Assembly (NCBI GenBank): GCA_022496185.1
Contig: WTXG01000015.1
Coordinates: forward strand, 62,001 to 126,000
Source: Multifurca ochricompacta
Taxonomy: Eukaryota; Basidiomycota; Agaricomycetes; Russulales; Russulaceae
Reading direction: 5' to 3'
Length of the DNA stretch: 64,000 nt
Shown here: piece after piece, positions 11,501 to 21,942 of the stretch
Position numbering within the stretch: the stretch's first letter is position 1
Layout of the letters: each line of letters opens with the position of its first letter
Position numbers and translations under genes: made by a program
The notes under the pieces: model-generated
Seen by the model: only the letters and a program-made list of their open reading frames with translations
Told to the model about the DNA's origin: nothing
Databases searched by the model: none

Positions 11501-12684
11501 ACGGTCACTTTGAATGACCCGGTAGCAGGGGACTGACACAATTCTAGTATGGTCATATTTTCGATGTTCGATGGCCAAGCAAGAAATTTAAGAACACGAG
11601 GAGATTTTGCTATGTTCAGTACACGTCTCCGGTACGCTCTTTCCTCCAGTGTCCAATCGATAACTTTCCCTTGACGTCTTCATCGTGCAGACTGCAGCCA
11701 GGTTGGCACTGGAATTGCACGGTCGGGAGCTTGAGCCCGGTTTCAGTCTGAAAGTGTACATATCGAACCCCGAGCGACGGAAGGAGCGAACTGACGCAGA
11801 TGCAAATGCCCGAGAAGTGTATGTTGCAGGCCTAAGCAAGTTCGTGACGAAAGAGGATCTGGAAAAGCTGTTCCGAGTTGTGAGTTGTCTGGCTGTGTGA
11901 TCATTTCTTTCGTTGACGTATGACAGTATGGTCCTGTGAAAGAGGTCCGAATGACTCTGGACGCCAACAACCATTCGAAAGGCTTTGCCTTTATTGAATT
12001 CGAGGAAGAGGTTGGGTCTTTCGGTTCAAGTCTCCTGCTTTTTGTATACTACTAACTCATCATCTCAATGCAGAAAGACGCGGTAAAAGCTCTCGGGGCT
12101 AATAACTATGAACTCAAGAAGCGCAGAATCGCAGTAACGCTATCCGACACTCGTGTGCGCTCTCAAAGACGGTACGAATAGCCTTCGATTGTGGTTGACC
12201 CGCGCTAAGATCCGGTTAGGGAGTCCGAGAGCGGATTGGGCAGAAAAGCAGATGCACGCAGCCGGTCACTGCGAATCCGTGGTCTCCCAGACAATACCCA
12301 AGAGGGCTTACTTCAACAAACTGTCGAAAAGCTTGCACCAGTGCATCGCCTAGAGGTATTTTCGAACAAACATGAGGCAGTTGTCGAGTTCCAATCAGCG
12401 GCGGATGCCGCAAGGCTGCTGCTGCTGCCCGAACCCTTTGAATTCAACGGCGCGCAGCTACTGTTTTCGGAGGGCGAGAGCGTATCCACGAAGCCACGCG
12501 ATATGTCAGTGGCCGCAGGTGGGGTGTTTATTCCGCGGAATGCTGCATCAAGACCACGTGCTGGATTGGGTCCAGCACGAAATCCCTTCCAGTCTCAAGT
12601 TCAAAAACGCCTTCTGAAGATGATACGCCCGCTCGGGGAAAAGCGCAGAATGATTTCAGAAAAATGTTGCTAGGCGGCGAATAG
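8533..12684 (+). CDS. PRP24: PRP24/SART3-type U4/U6 snRNA-annealing splicing factor (two frame breaks)
   Basis: Twenty-one exons can be placed with consistent phases: 8533-8818, 8874-9037, 9090-9160, 9216-9277, 9330-9478, 9544-9738, 9795-9899, 9952-10000, 10050-10256, 10307-10359, 10411-10517, 10568-10756, 10809-11001, 11063-11084, 11145-11226, 11275-11496, 11548-11631, 11691-11879, 11927-12010, 12074-12171, 12220-12684. The product is about 1025 residues. Residues 1-540 form HAT/TPR-like repeats. A Lys-rich acidic linker follows, then RRMs starting near 620, 697 and 790, a degenerate fourth RRM near 885-955, and the conserved C-terminal tail DFRKMLLGG. The family anneals U4 to U6 snRNA during snRNP recycling in the nucleus. 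Two one-base losses break the frame: in exon 12 near 10616-10619 (before IPLDWPEMLWEAW) and in the A5 run at 12603-12607. Without them the downstream homologous segments would be continuous. Read literally, exon 21 would stop at 12673. Confidence 0.88.
11063..11084 (+). other. PRP24: 22-bp microexon of PRP24
   Basis: Exon 14 is 22 bp, flanked by TAG at 11060-11062 and GT at 11085-11086. It joins the linker to RRM1 and is required to keep phase (phase 1 in, phase 2 out); it codes for roughly EQPQPLK. Confidence 0.75.
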
Positions 12685-12895
12685 TATTGTTTGTATGTCT
12701 ATTAGTTGTTGCCACCGAAGGCCTGCTATTCGCTTGCGAGATAACCAATAAGCACTCGCGGAGAGGCGGGCCGGTAGTGTCAATGTACGCCTGGCTTAAC
12801 GCCACCATCAGCATCAAGTTTCTTTGATTCTCCCAAGTTAGCCCTAGCCGCAACCCCTACCTCCCTACCTTTCAGCATTTGAACCAGTTAAGTGT

Positions 12896-15308
12896 ATGGA
12901 CGCGGTTGAGTTTCAAGAAAGTAATTCTATAGTATTCGAATGGACGCTTCGCGGTTTAAAGAATCTGTTTGAGTCGAGGTGTGAATGGATTACGTCTTCA
13001 GGCATTCATCGGTTTCATCTTGTTCCAGCAAGGGCGAGGCAAAGTCCAAGGTAACGAAGAGTGCGAAGTTCGGCGGAGGGAGGTGGCAGGTACGTCATCT
13101 TGTCCGTTCTTAATGCTTCGACTCCAACGGTAATGTCAGGTCCTCTTCTACTCAAATTCGGGACCACCCTACGCCTCCGCAGATGTCGGGAGCTCCAATT
13201 CTAGTGGTTATGTGAGCTTGTTTTTATCTTGCGAGGTATGCGGACACCCTTTTCGGCACGAGTTGGGGTCCTCAAGCTGGTGGCCAGCCATCCCAGGAAG
13301 AGAAGGATGCCGCGTATAATGGAAGGTGAAGACGGCATCACGCCTATTCTTGCGCGCGGGCGATGTACTTATCGCCTTCAGATGGGTTCGCGAGGGGCTA
13401 TATCGATTCACGTTCGAGCTGCACAGGTCACCCCTTTTTCTGGCGCGCGGACACTCTTTGCTCAACTGTTTACAGCTTGAAGAAAAAGGAGCTATTCAAT
13501 GTCAAAGAAGCGCACAATCACTCGTTCTCTCATGCTGTTCGTAGTTGTGCCCTGTTCCCATCCCCTCGCTAACGATTTCCAGACGGCGAACTGGGGATGG
13601 TATTACAATCGATCATTATAGTCGTAGCTAAAACTGATCTTACCTCAAGGGCGCAATTTGCCCGCAGGGACGCAGTGTACTATACGAAGAGTATTGTCAA
13701 GGCGAATGATGCTTTCGTGATAACCTGCACTATTAGTTCGACGCCTGGACCGCCGACCTCGTCCCCATTGGTTCATAAGTCTCTAGTGCCGCGGGACCTA
13801 CTGGACTCGGTTGGCCAGCTTTTGGATGACCCGCTCTATTCGGATATCGAGTTTATCCTTCCGTCTCGGAATCCCCGTGTGCGTACCCCACGCCGGATAT
13901 ACGCGTCGAAACGGCTACTTAGCCGCGCAGACTACTTTGACTCTAGTAAACATTTTTTTGATTGATTAGTAGCTCTGATTTGACACTACTTCCTCAGTGT
14001 TCAATGCCGGTTTTGTCGAAGCATCTTCCGGTCAATGCACCTTCGAGATCACGGGTGACACGAACCAAGACAACGTTGATACTGCGTCTGAATACACGGC
14101 ACTCGGTGCTCATACAGAAGATTCTGATGAAGAAGATGAAGCGTACGACCCCGGGGAAGCCGATGGCGATCCGCCAAACTCGGATGTCGAACCAGAAGAC
14201 GTGCTGGACTTGCCGCATGACTTACTCGAGTCAGGCGTCAGCGTTGCGGCCGAGGAGCCTGCGGGCGGCGATGAAAACGGCGAAGGAGAAGACAACAAAA
14301 CCCGTAACGTAAGGCAGAAAGTTGTGCATCCCTCAAGCCCCCGGGGTAGGGATGCACAGGTTGATACCCATGTCCCAGCCCTCCCCGTGGATAGAGACGT
14401 GCCCGGCCCGGCCAAGTTGCGCGTGGTTGTGAAGGACGTTGCATACGCAACTTATCGCGCCGTACTCTACTACGTACTTTCTTCTTTGGCCTTCTCTGCG
14501 CTCCCTCTCTAATCAAACTTTTTTAGCTGTATACGGATCGGATACGTTTTGCGCCGTTGTCCTCGTCCTTCCTCTCGTCATGTTCGCCTGGGATCAGCTC
14601 CGCGCAAACGCCCAATGACAGTCAGGCTAGCCTTGGTTCCGTCGCTCGTACTGGGTCAGCAGAAGTACATGCAGGTGCAAGCTCGCGGAGAGAATGGATC
14701 CAGGACTGGATACGAGGAAACCCTGGGCACCCGTTACCATGCTCTGCAAAGGCTGTGTACAGACTCGCAGATAGTAAGCAATTCTTTATAGCGTTTGCAG
14801 CTGAATGCAAACGCTGACATGTGGTTTGCAGAACTTGTGCTTACGGAGTTGAAGGCACGGGCGTTTGAGGTAAGTGCTTTCGGTGCCACTGTCTCGCTCC
14901 CCGTTGACGTGCGCGCAGCATATTACCAGGTCGCTCACTGTAGAGAACGTCCCTTACGAGGTCTTCTCAACTTTCTCAGCTACCTTCGAGGTTGTCCGAA
15001 AGGTAAATTGTCGCGACGCACGTCAGAGTAGGTGCGTCGCAGCTGATGTTAGTGATTAGATTGAGGTGAAATACTTCCTGGATCACTGGACAGAAATTCG
15101 AAGTTCAGATGCTATGCGCAATGTATGGCACCAGATTCGACTCGGAAGGCACCCTGGCTTTGAGGACGGTCCGTGCGCGACTGCTTCAGTTGCAGTCCTT
15201 GGGCTGATCACACCTCTAGTGTGGCCTGTCATTGCGACACACCTTGAGTTCAAGCCTCAGAGTGGCCCAGCGGGTAGTGACAAAGAGGACCTCAGTAGGC
15301 AGATCTGA
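12896..15308 (+). CDS. MATH-BTB domain protein
   Basis: Fourteen exons fit together in phase: 12896-12978, 13029-13089, 13140-13235, 13288-13325, 13382-13426, 13476-13536, 13583-13599, 13650-13945, 13998-14473, 14527-14773, 14832-14869, 14919-15002, 15060-15168, 15220-15308, giving 579 residues. The N-terminal 150 residues are a MATH (TRAF-like) fold (FEWTLRGLKNLF, GRWQVLFY, GYVSLFLSCE, NWGWAQF). A BTB/POZ domain begins near residue 186 (DDPLYSDIEFILP, YFDSMFNAGF). It is interrupted by an acidic insert at about 245-365 (rich in Asp/Glu/Pro) and by a second Ser-rich insert at about 405-455. In the family, MATH binds a substrate and BTB binds Cullin-3, so a ubiquitin-ligase adaptor is the likely role (inference). 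Exon 7 is only 17 bp. The start was chosen as the first ATG in frame with the MATH domain. PRP24 ends 211 bp upstream on the same strand. Confidence 0.8.
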
Positions 15309-16014
15309 GCTTAGGTGATTTCTTCGGGCATCGACAATACCCCTATTCTAACTGTTGGCAGCAAGGCGAATGATGGTACGGTTCTCTTTACCTTTTTTAT
15401 TATTATTAAGCTCTCTCTCTCTGGGCCAGTGTAATATTAATACGACAGTGCAAGAGTTGCTTCTTGGGGATTCAGTGGCTCTCTTCCCGGAAGTAGGACA
15501 CTACACTCGGGCATCTGAATGTATACTTTTTTTTATAGAGTTTGAATCATCGGGGATTGTTTAAAGCAGTGAGTGATCGTACGGCTGTATATATATGAGT
15601 AGTTCCTACCTTGCATGTAATATGACATTTAGAAACAGAATGACAAACAACCCACGAAATGGGTGCTACGTAACAGCTTGGACATTTACATCCAATGGAC
15701 GATGAACGACAAGTACGGAGGTACGGGGTACGGGTACGGGGGAAGGACCAGGAAAGGATGTGACCGTGGGAGGCCGAGGATTGGCCGAGGGCCGAGCACC
15801 TAGGCCCCAATCCCAATGTGTGATTACAAGGAGGCGGTACCTACTTAAACACTTTCTTTACAACAATCCGTTCGGTTTCATTCAATTCGTTTCTCGAATC
15901 CATCTCTCTCCTTGACCATCACCACACCTCATCTCACCCCCCCTCAAACGTCTCCGCGTCCGCGTTTAACCAAGAGAGAGATACCCTCGTTCGTAATAGC
16001 TCGGGTTACCCTCC
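15309..16014. other. Spacer upstream of the RING gene
   Basis: This is a 706-bp region between two plus-strand genes. It holds a short open frame at 15355-15564 with no recognisable motif and a pyrimidine-rich stretch at about 15880-15960 that probably belongs to the 5' leader of the RING gene. Confidence 0.4.
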
Positions 16015-19000
16015 ATGGAACAAAATACCCACGGAGCCAGCTTGCTAAATGCATTCAACCACTTATTTCGCCGTAGACAGAGTCCGTTAGAAAACCAGCA
16101 AATGGATTCCGTACCCGAACCGGCTGGTGCGGTTCACACCCAATTTAATCCATTCGATTCATTTCAGTTGGTATGTTCAACGCCGCTCTAGCGCAGCAGA
16201 TGGATTCTGATGACTTCATTGTAGGACCATGGCCGCGAGATGACGTCCTCACCTGGCTCAGCCGCCTCTCATGCAGCAGATGAGGACGTTGAGATGCTTC
16301 TCGCGGATCCTCCCATTGGCACGCCCTATACCTCACTACATTCACCTCACTTCACACCCCACTCGTCACGATCACCGTCATTGATGCCTACAACGGACAA
16401 CCCCACCACATTTTCTCCTCCAATCGATTCGGAGGTGCCTCAATTTCCACACCTTCCCGTGACGGATGATGAGGCTCGTAGTGACACTTCGATGCCTCCT
16501 CTCTTTGACGCGTCAGATTCGGAGTATGAAGAGGATTATCTCCACCACGGCGTGTACGACTCTATGTCCGAATCCGAAGCCGATGCTCGCGATGTAGAGA
16601 TGACACTCTTATTCGACGATGGAGACTTGTCGGACAATGAGGATTCCCCTCCCTCTCCCCCAAATGAAGGTGTGGCGCTACCGGAGTCCGCCGCCTCAAT
16701 GGCTGCGGTTGAGGGCAATGAAAATCCCCGGCATGTGACAGTTGAGGAAATTGAAGATCAGGATCAGCAGCGGATTGGTGAGTGCATAGTTCCATGGCGT
16801 GTTTTTAGTTTACTATACAGTATGCTAATACAAATCTATGGATAGGTGCCACACCATTGGCGAGCAGCACACAGCCCGGCCCATCGTCGTATGCTGGGCC
16901 TCATCCGCATTGGCACTTTTATCCACATCCACACCCACACCCACATCCACACCTACATCCTCATCCCCACCCGCAACCTTACCAACACCAACACCAACAC
17001 CAACACCAATCCTATCCGCCACACCCTCATGGTGGCATTCATCTTCCCACTTTCCCAGGTATGCCCGGCCTTCGTGCACAGGGCCAGGGTGAGGGTCAAG
17101 TCCCTCTGCCAGGACTCCGAACGCTCTTTCAACCTCTCATCATAGAAGGGGTCGCTCAGGCTGGTGAGCGCTTCCGGACAGCACAAGGCACAGGTGGCTC
17201 TACTGCCGGCCAAGGGATGTCCACGGAGTCCATTACTGGCCAAGATGGATCACGTCCCGGAATGAGCCGTACAGGCGTTCCTGTTGTTCAGGTGACGTTT
17301 GACGTACCAATGTTTCGCGTACCTGCCGAGGGTCAGCGAAGGCAAGAATACCAAGCAGACGTACCAGCGGATGCCAATGTTCAGCGTCAGGCCAACCAAA
17401 CATTTGAAGCCTTTGCTGCGCCGCCATTGAGAACTGTGAATCCTGATCCGCCGGAAATCACTAACCTTAACCTACCGACACCTAACCCCATTCCCCCAGT
17501 CACTGACGCAATGCCAGCTCCGTTACGTCAGCTATTGGAAACGCTCGATCTCAACCCCGATTCGGTAGAAATTCCCACTCCTTCAGATGGTCCACAAATT
17601 GGTGCTGGAGCCGGTCCTGTCCCTGGTCCAGCATGGACTGGTCTCATGGGGTTGCTGTTCGGTCTTGGTCTCGGCACCTTGCCTGAGCTTAATCGCGAGG
17701 ATCCCGTTAGGGCGAGGAGACTCGTCAAGGGCTTAGAAACAGTAACTACAGGGCTGGTGAAGCGTATGAGAAAAATCAGCGAGGGCAACGCCGACGGCGC
17801 AATTTGTGCTATCTGCTGGGACAGCCTTTCTGAGGAGGATGTTCAGGTGAGGGTAGAACCGGTCGCAGGAGTGTCACCCGGACATGCTACTCCTCATGGA
17901 GAGACAACCGATATGGGCTCCAGTATTACTGACCCTCCAGAGCCAGAAGAACCTCTCCCGAGCATAGTTGCGCTACCGTGTTCGCATGTTTTCCATGGCG
18001 CGTGCCTTGTCCCCTGGTTTTCGCGTCCAAGACAAACAACATGCCCAACATGCCGATTCAATGTGGATCCCGATAACTTGACATACGAGCCTCCTCCCAG
18101 ATCCCAAACCGATCATCGCCAGCAGCCACAGCGAGCGACGCCACCTCAACCAGTAGCACCGCAGCAGCAGGCGTCATCCTCAGGTTCTGCTTCGCCTCTC
18201 CAACAAGCTTCCCCGCAGCACCATCCACCTCCCCTAACGCGGACAATTTTCGAGCACACATTTACAATTCCCTTTCCACCTCCAGTATTTCCATTTCCAC
18301 ACCCCCAATCAGTCAACCTTGCTCCTCAACCACCTCAGGCCGAGTTACGACAGCCTGACTCTGTATCCCAGCAAGGTTTCTTCCCAGCGCCATCCGGAGT
18401 CCCGGATCCCTTGCCACCTTTAATATTCCAACGTATCTTCCATACTCTCCGTCACTCGAACCCCAGTACTCAATATCGACCGCAGCCCCCCTCAAACGGT
18501 GTTCCTATACACGAGGCCACTCCCCAACTCCCACTTCCGGGGCAACCCCAAGTGCGCCCCCTTCTGCCAGCGCAGGGTTTACAACCCCCATCACAAGATG
18601 GGCAGCGTAATGTCAATGGCATGCCGCGTTTCCCTGGCCTTTTCCAATTTGAGCTTCCTCAGATCGTCCGGATGCCAGACGGATCGTGGTTCTGGACCGC
18701 ACCGCTAGGTGGCTTCCCACCGTCCACGACTCCTACGCCTCAAGCGTCGCAGCGCCCACCTGCTCCGAAACGCACCTGGGCACCGCCACCACCGCCCGGC
18801 CTGACTCTGCGCCAACGAGTCGAGCAGGGAGAACGCGAGCAAGGGCTGCGGTGCGATGACGTGTCTTGTGGGCTTGGGCCATCAGACGATGACCCAGAGC
18901 CGACGGCGGACCTTGCGCGCGTAATTATTCAACCCCTCGGAGAAGGCGCTCCTACGTGCGCACACACGTTCCATCCCGCATGCTTGGTGAGCGCGGAGCG

Positions 19001-19139
19001 TGTAGCAGGGTGGGGCCCCGATGATGAGCGTGAGCACGAGCGCACAGAGCGATTTGTAGAAGTAAGCTGCCCAATGTGCCGTGCTGTCGGAGCTGTTCTC
19101 CGCGAGGATTGGGAAAAGGGCGTGCAAGCTCTCGTGTGA
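16015..19139 (+). CDS. Large double-RING protein, putative E3 ubiquitin ligase
   Basis: Three exons (16015-16170, 16225-16777, 16846-19139) with introns of 54 and 68 bp give exactly 1000 residues. Residues 60-240 are acidic and Ser-rich. Residues about 261-291 form a His-Pro/His-Gln repeat. A RING-H2 finger lies at about 557-639: CAIC, a long first loop, then CSHVFHGACL and CPTC. A second, divergent RING-like cluster s at about 906-980: CDDVSC, CAHTFHPACL, a long spacer, then CPMC. The regions between are Pro/Gln-rich and probably disordered. RING-H2 fingers recruit E2 enzymes, so a ubiquitin-ligase role is likely; the substrates are unknown. The start is the first ATG of an exon that joins in phase 0 to the long second exon. 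Confidence 0.8.
16919..17010 (+). repeat. Hexanucleotide repeat coding a His-Pro / His-Gln tract
   Basis: Variants of CACATC/CACACC and CAACAC are repeated in tandem inside exon 3 of the RING gene. They encode alternating HP and then HQ dipeptides. The repeat is also open in the other frames, as expected for a 6-bp unit. Such tracts are prone to slippage, so length may vary between strains. Confidence 0.8.
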
Positions 19140-19374
19140 GGCCCAGTGCGAACGTCGCCCTTATTGTCTGTGTTTCCCCCTCTCTCTGCTCTCATATGGA
19201 CGTTGTGTTCTGTCATGCCATAGCTTGAAACGAACTTGAAAAACGTATAACATACGGTATGAGCCGCACAGTAATATTTATATGCTTTTATAGTTCATTG
19301 GCTCTGCGTGACTGTATTGTGGTGTGTGACATAATAGTCTAGCCTTCGCTCTCTTCTCTCTCCTACCCCATACC

Positions 19375-20486
19375 ATGTCCATCAGATATCTTACAGCCAA
19401 GCTGGCTCAGCAGGCATGTTCCTTTATTGAACAAGGGCATTTTCCCGACCGACGTTTTCTTCAGATCGATGAAGAATTAATGAGCACTGCCGGAGCATTC
19501 AGCCTGGATCAGGCGAGTTGGATCGGTAGCACCTGCCTTGTGTATATATGCGTTAAACTAGATTTCCATCCCAGCTTATGGAACTTGCTGGTCTCGCGTG
19601 CGCGCAGACGCTCGCGACTGTCTACAACAAAGAGAAGTATCCCCGTGTGTTGGTTTGTTGTGGACCGGGAAACCAAGGGGGAGATGGACTAGTGGCTGCT
19701 CGACATCTAGGTACCCATGCAGTGGATGTAGCATTCTGACCTGACGTCAGTGTTCAATCGTCTCAGGATTGTTTGGGTACAAGCCAACGATTTGGATACC
19801 CAAGGTAGTGTTACCCCTTCGCATTGTACCATTTGTCCACAGTTGTGCTCATAGGACTGGCAGCCTGGATCAAAGGATATTTACAAGGTTGCTCGATATG
19901 CATAGCATACTATACCACGCATATATGGTCGATATTGATATCCTGTATCCTGCAGCGCTTGCATGCTCAGTGCGAGAACATGCACATCCCGACGTTACCC
20001 ACCAATGAGCCAAATCTCGCTGAAAACACGCTGTCGACTGCGTTAGCATCCAGTGACGTCGTACTCGACGCGATTTTTGGCTTCTCCTTCAAGCCACCCG
20101 TACGTGCCCCGTTTGACGCAGCGCTCCGCCTCATCTCCCATGCTGGTATACCCATCGTGTCCGTCGACATCCCGTCGGGCTGGGACGTCGAGCACGGCGA
20201 TGCAGGGGGGATCGGCTTGAACCCGGATGCGCTGGTCAGCCTTACTGCGCCGAAGGAAGGCGTACGGGGATTCATAGGACGACACTTTCTCGGTGGACGG
20301 TTTGTGCCAAAGTGGGCGTTTATTTTTTATTTTATTGAAAATTTCGCGTGATTATGATTGTGAACTGAACTGAACTACTTTAGGTACCTTGAAGAAAAAT
20401 ATGAACTTAATCTGCCGCAATATCCTGGGTTCGCGCAGATTGTTGAGCTACCAGCGCAGGATGGAGACAAAGCGCAAAAGTTGTGA
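19375..20486 (+). CDS. NNR1: NAD(P)H-hydrate epimerase (YjeF_N domain)
   Basis: Seven exons (19375-19413, 19465-19512, 19575-19710, 19767-19804, 19864-19887, 19956-20311, 20384-20486) give 247 residues, matching single-domain fungal epimerases. The phosphate-binding signature [16 protein letters not shown] starts at about residue 59, and the catalytic aspartate lies in VDIPSGWD at about residue 166. The enzyme interconverts S and R forms of hydrated NAD(P)H so that a separate dehydratase can repair the cofactor. Introns 1 and 2 use GC donors (CAG|GCATGT and CAG|GCGAGT); no GT donor restores the conserved sequence [19 protein letters not shown]. Exon 5 is a 24-bp microexon. The yeast gene name is used for the same reaction and length. 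Confidence 0.9.
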
Positions 20487-20668
20487 TGTGTCTAGCAAGC
20501 GCGGGAGAGCAAAGAGATTTCGGTGCGGGTGCGGTGATGAATTGTGACTTTAATCTTATCATGGGGCGCTCACGTTCCATGATTTTACTGTAATTTATTA
20601 CATTAATTTAACTAACTGTCACCTCCGCATCCGACAATACAACCATCTTCCTTTCTTGTTCCCTATCA

Positions 20669-21942
20669 ATGATGCCGATGAAAAAGTCTCGGTCTCGTTT
20701 CTACTCCCCAACACAACCTCCGACTCTCTCAATGAGCGAACTCGTCTGCAAAACGCTTGACCATGACGCGACAGACGTCCTCATTGACAAGTGGCTCGAG
20801 CACCGTAATGACGCGTACTGGGACTGGTTTCTGCGCGTACGCGAACGCAGACACTCTGCTTTTCATTCTTTGCAACGCGGAGAACAGCTTCTGGCTTGGA
20901 GCAAAGGGGACTTTGTTCCAGAAAACATTTTTATGCGTACCGTTGATACCGCTCGGCTAATACCTCTGGACCGCACATGGACCACGCATGTATATCACCA
21001 TCGCTCGATGCAGGACCGCAAGCTGTCCATGATGCCGGTTGTATTCACGATGGTACGTGGTCTGATAGCATAGAGCACACATATAATAATAATCAAGGCC
21101 GAAACGTACATCAGCTTCCCGAACTTATGCTCCTGCGAGGCATGTACGACCATGGTTGTGACGACATCTTCATCATTGTCACGGATATGAAGCAAGCGGA
21201 GATGGACGCTGCTACGGAATACTTCAAGTTTGTCTGCCAACACACATTTGGCCAGACGGTGAAGCCGGAAGCGGAACGAGAGATCCACTATCGACGTGAG
21301 ATACACTAAGCACACCGTCTCATTCTGCCTCGCTCACGTCCCCGTGGTTGTCTAGATGCGCATCTTAAGCATGCACTGGAACACCAGCGGCGCACCCCCT
21401 GCTTTCCCCAGATCGACCTCATTTTCCGTGCGATCGTTTATGAGCGCCGACCGCCCTTCGTAGTTCTCTTCTCACACCAGACGACATCGTACTCCCAAAT
21501 ATTCTTCACACACCCGCTCTTTGTCCCCGCAGCCGACATATTTTTCGATTTCCCGTCGGGCTGCCCCAACCCATGCTGCACAGAGGACTGCGAAATGATA
21601 CGCTTTCCGCGTCATGGACTCGACGGTGCGGCGGTGCTCCCGCTCAAACGTGGTCGAAGAGCTGGGTGTTTTCGGCGTGTGCGCGCACGGGAGATGTGTA
21701 ATTGGATCGACTGCGACGTCGCGTTTACCGAGAGTACACCCACGGGGGAAGGTAGCGAGAGTTCCTCGATGAGTGGGAAAGGGAGTATCGATACCACACG
21801 ACCGACCGTGCGCGGACAGGTCTGTAGCAAGTGCAAATTGGTCAAGTACTGTTCAGCAGAGCACCAGCGTAAGGATTGGGAGGAGCATCGCCGGCTTTGC
21901 GTCAAACAACCGGCCCTGGCGGAGAAAGATGATGTGTTGTAG
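20669..21942 (+). CDS. MYND-type zinc-finger protein
   Basis: Three exons (20669-21052, 21115-21295, 21356-21942), introns of 62 and 60 bp, give 383 residues. The C-terminal MYND finger comprises an early Cys pair (CNWIDC, about 303-308) followed, after a Ser/Thr-rich insert, by CSKC at about 345 and the CSAEHQRKDWEEHRRLC half. The first 290 residues have no recognised domain and are rich in Trp, His and Arg. MYND fingers usually mediate protein-protein contacts in transcription or signalling. The catalytic SET motifs found in SMYD proteins are not visible. The gene is the last of five plus-strand genes in tandem. Confidence 0.75.

Noticed and set aside
12519..12592. A 74-bp GT-AG intron in the last exon of PRP24 that would also restore the frame
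   Set aside because: It would remove the in-frame segment FIPRNAASRPRAGLG, which reads like normal tail sequence, and has no clear branch site; one lost A in the A5 run is simpler and matches the other breaks.
15355..15564. Short plus-strand frame with a signal-peptide-like start after the MATH-BTB gene
   Set aside because: Only 69 codons, no further exons found and no known homologue recognised.
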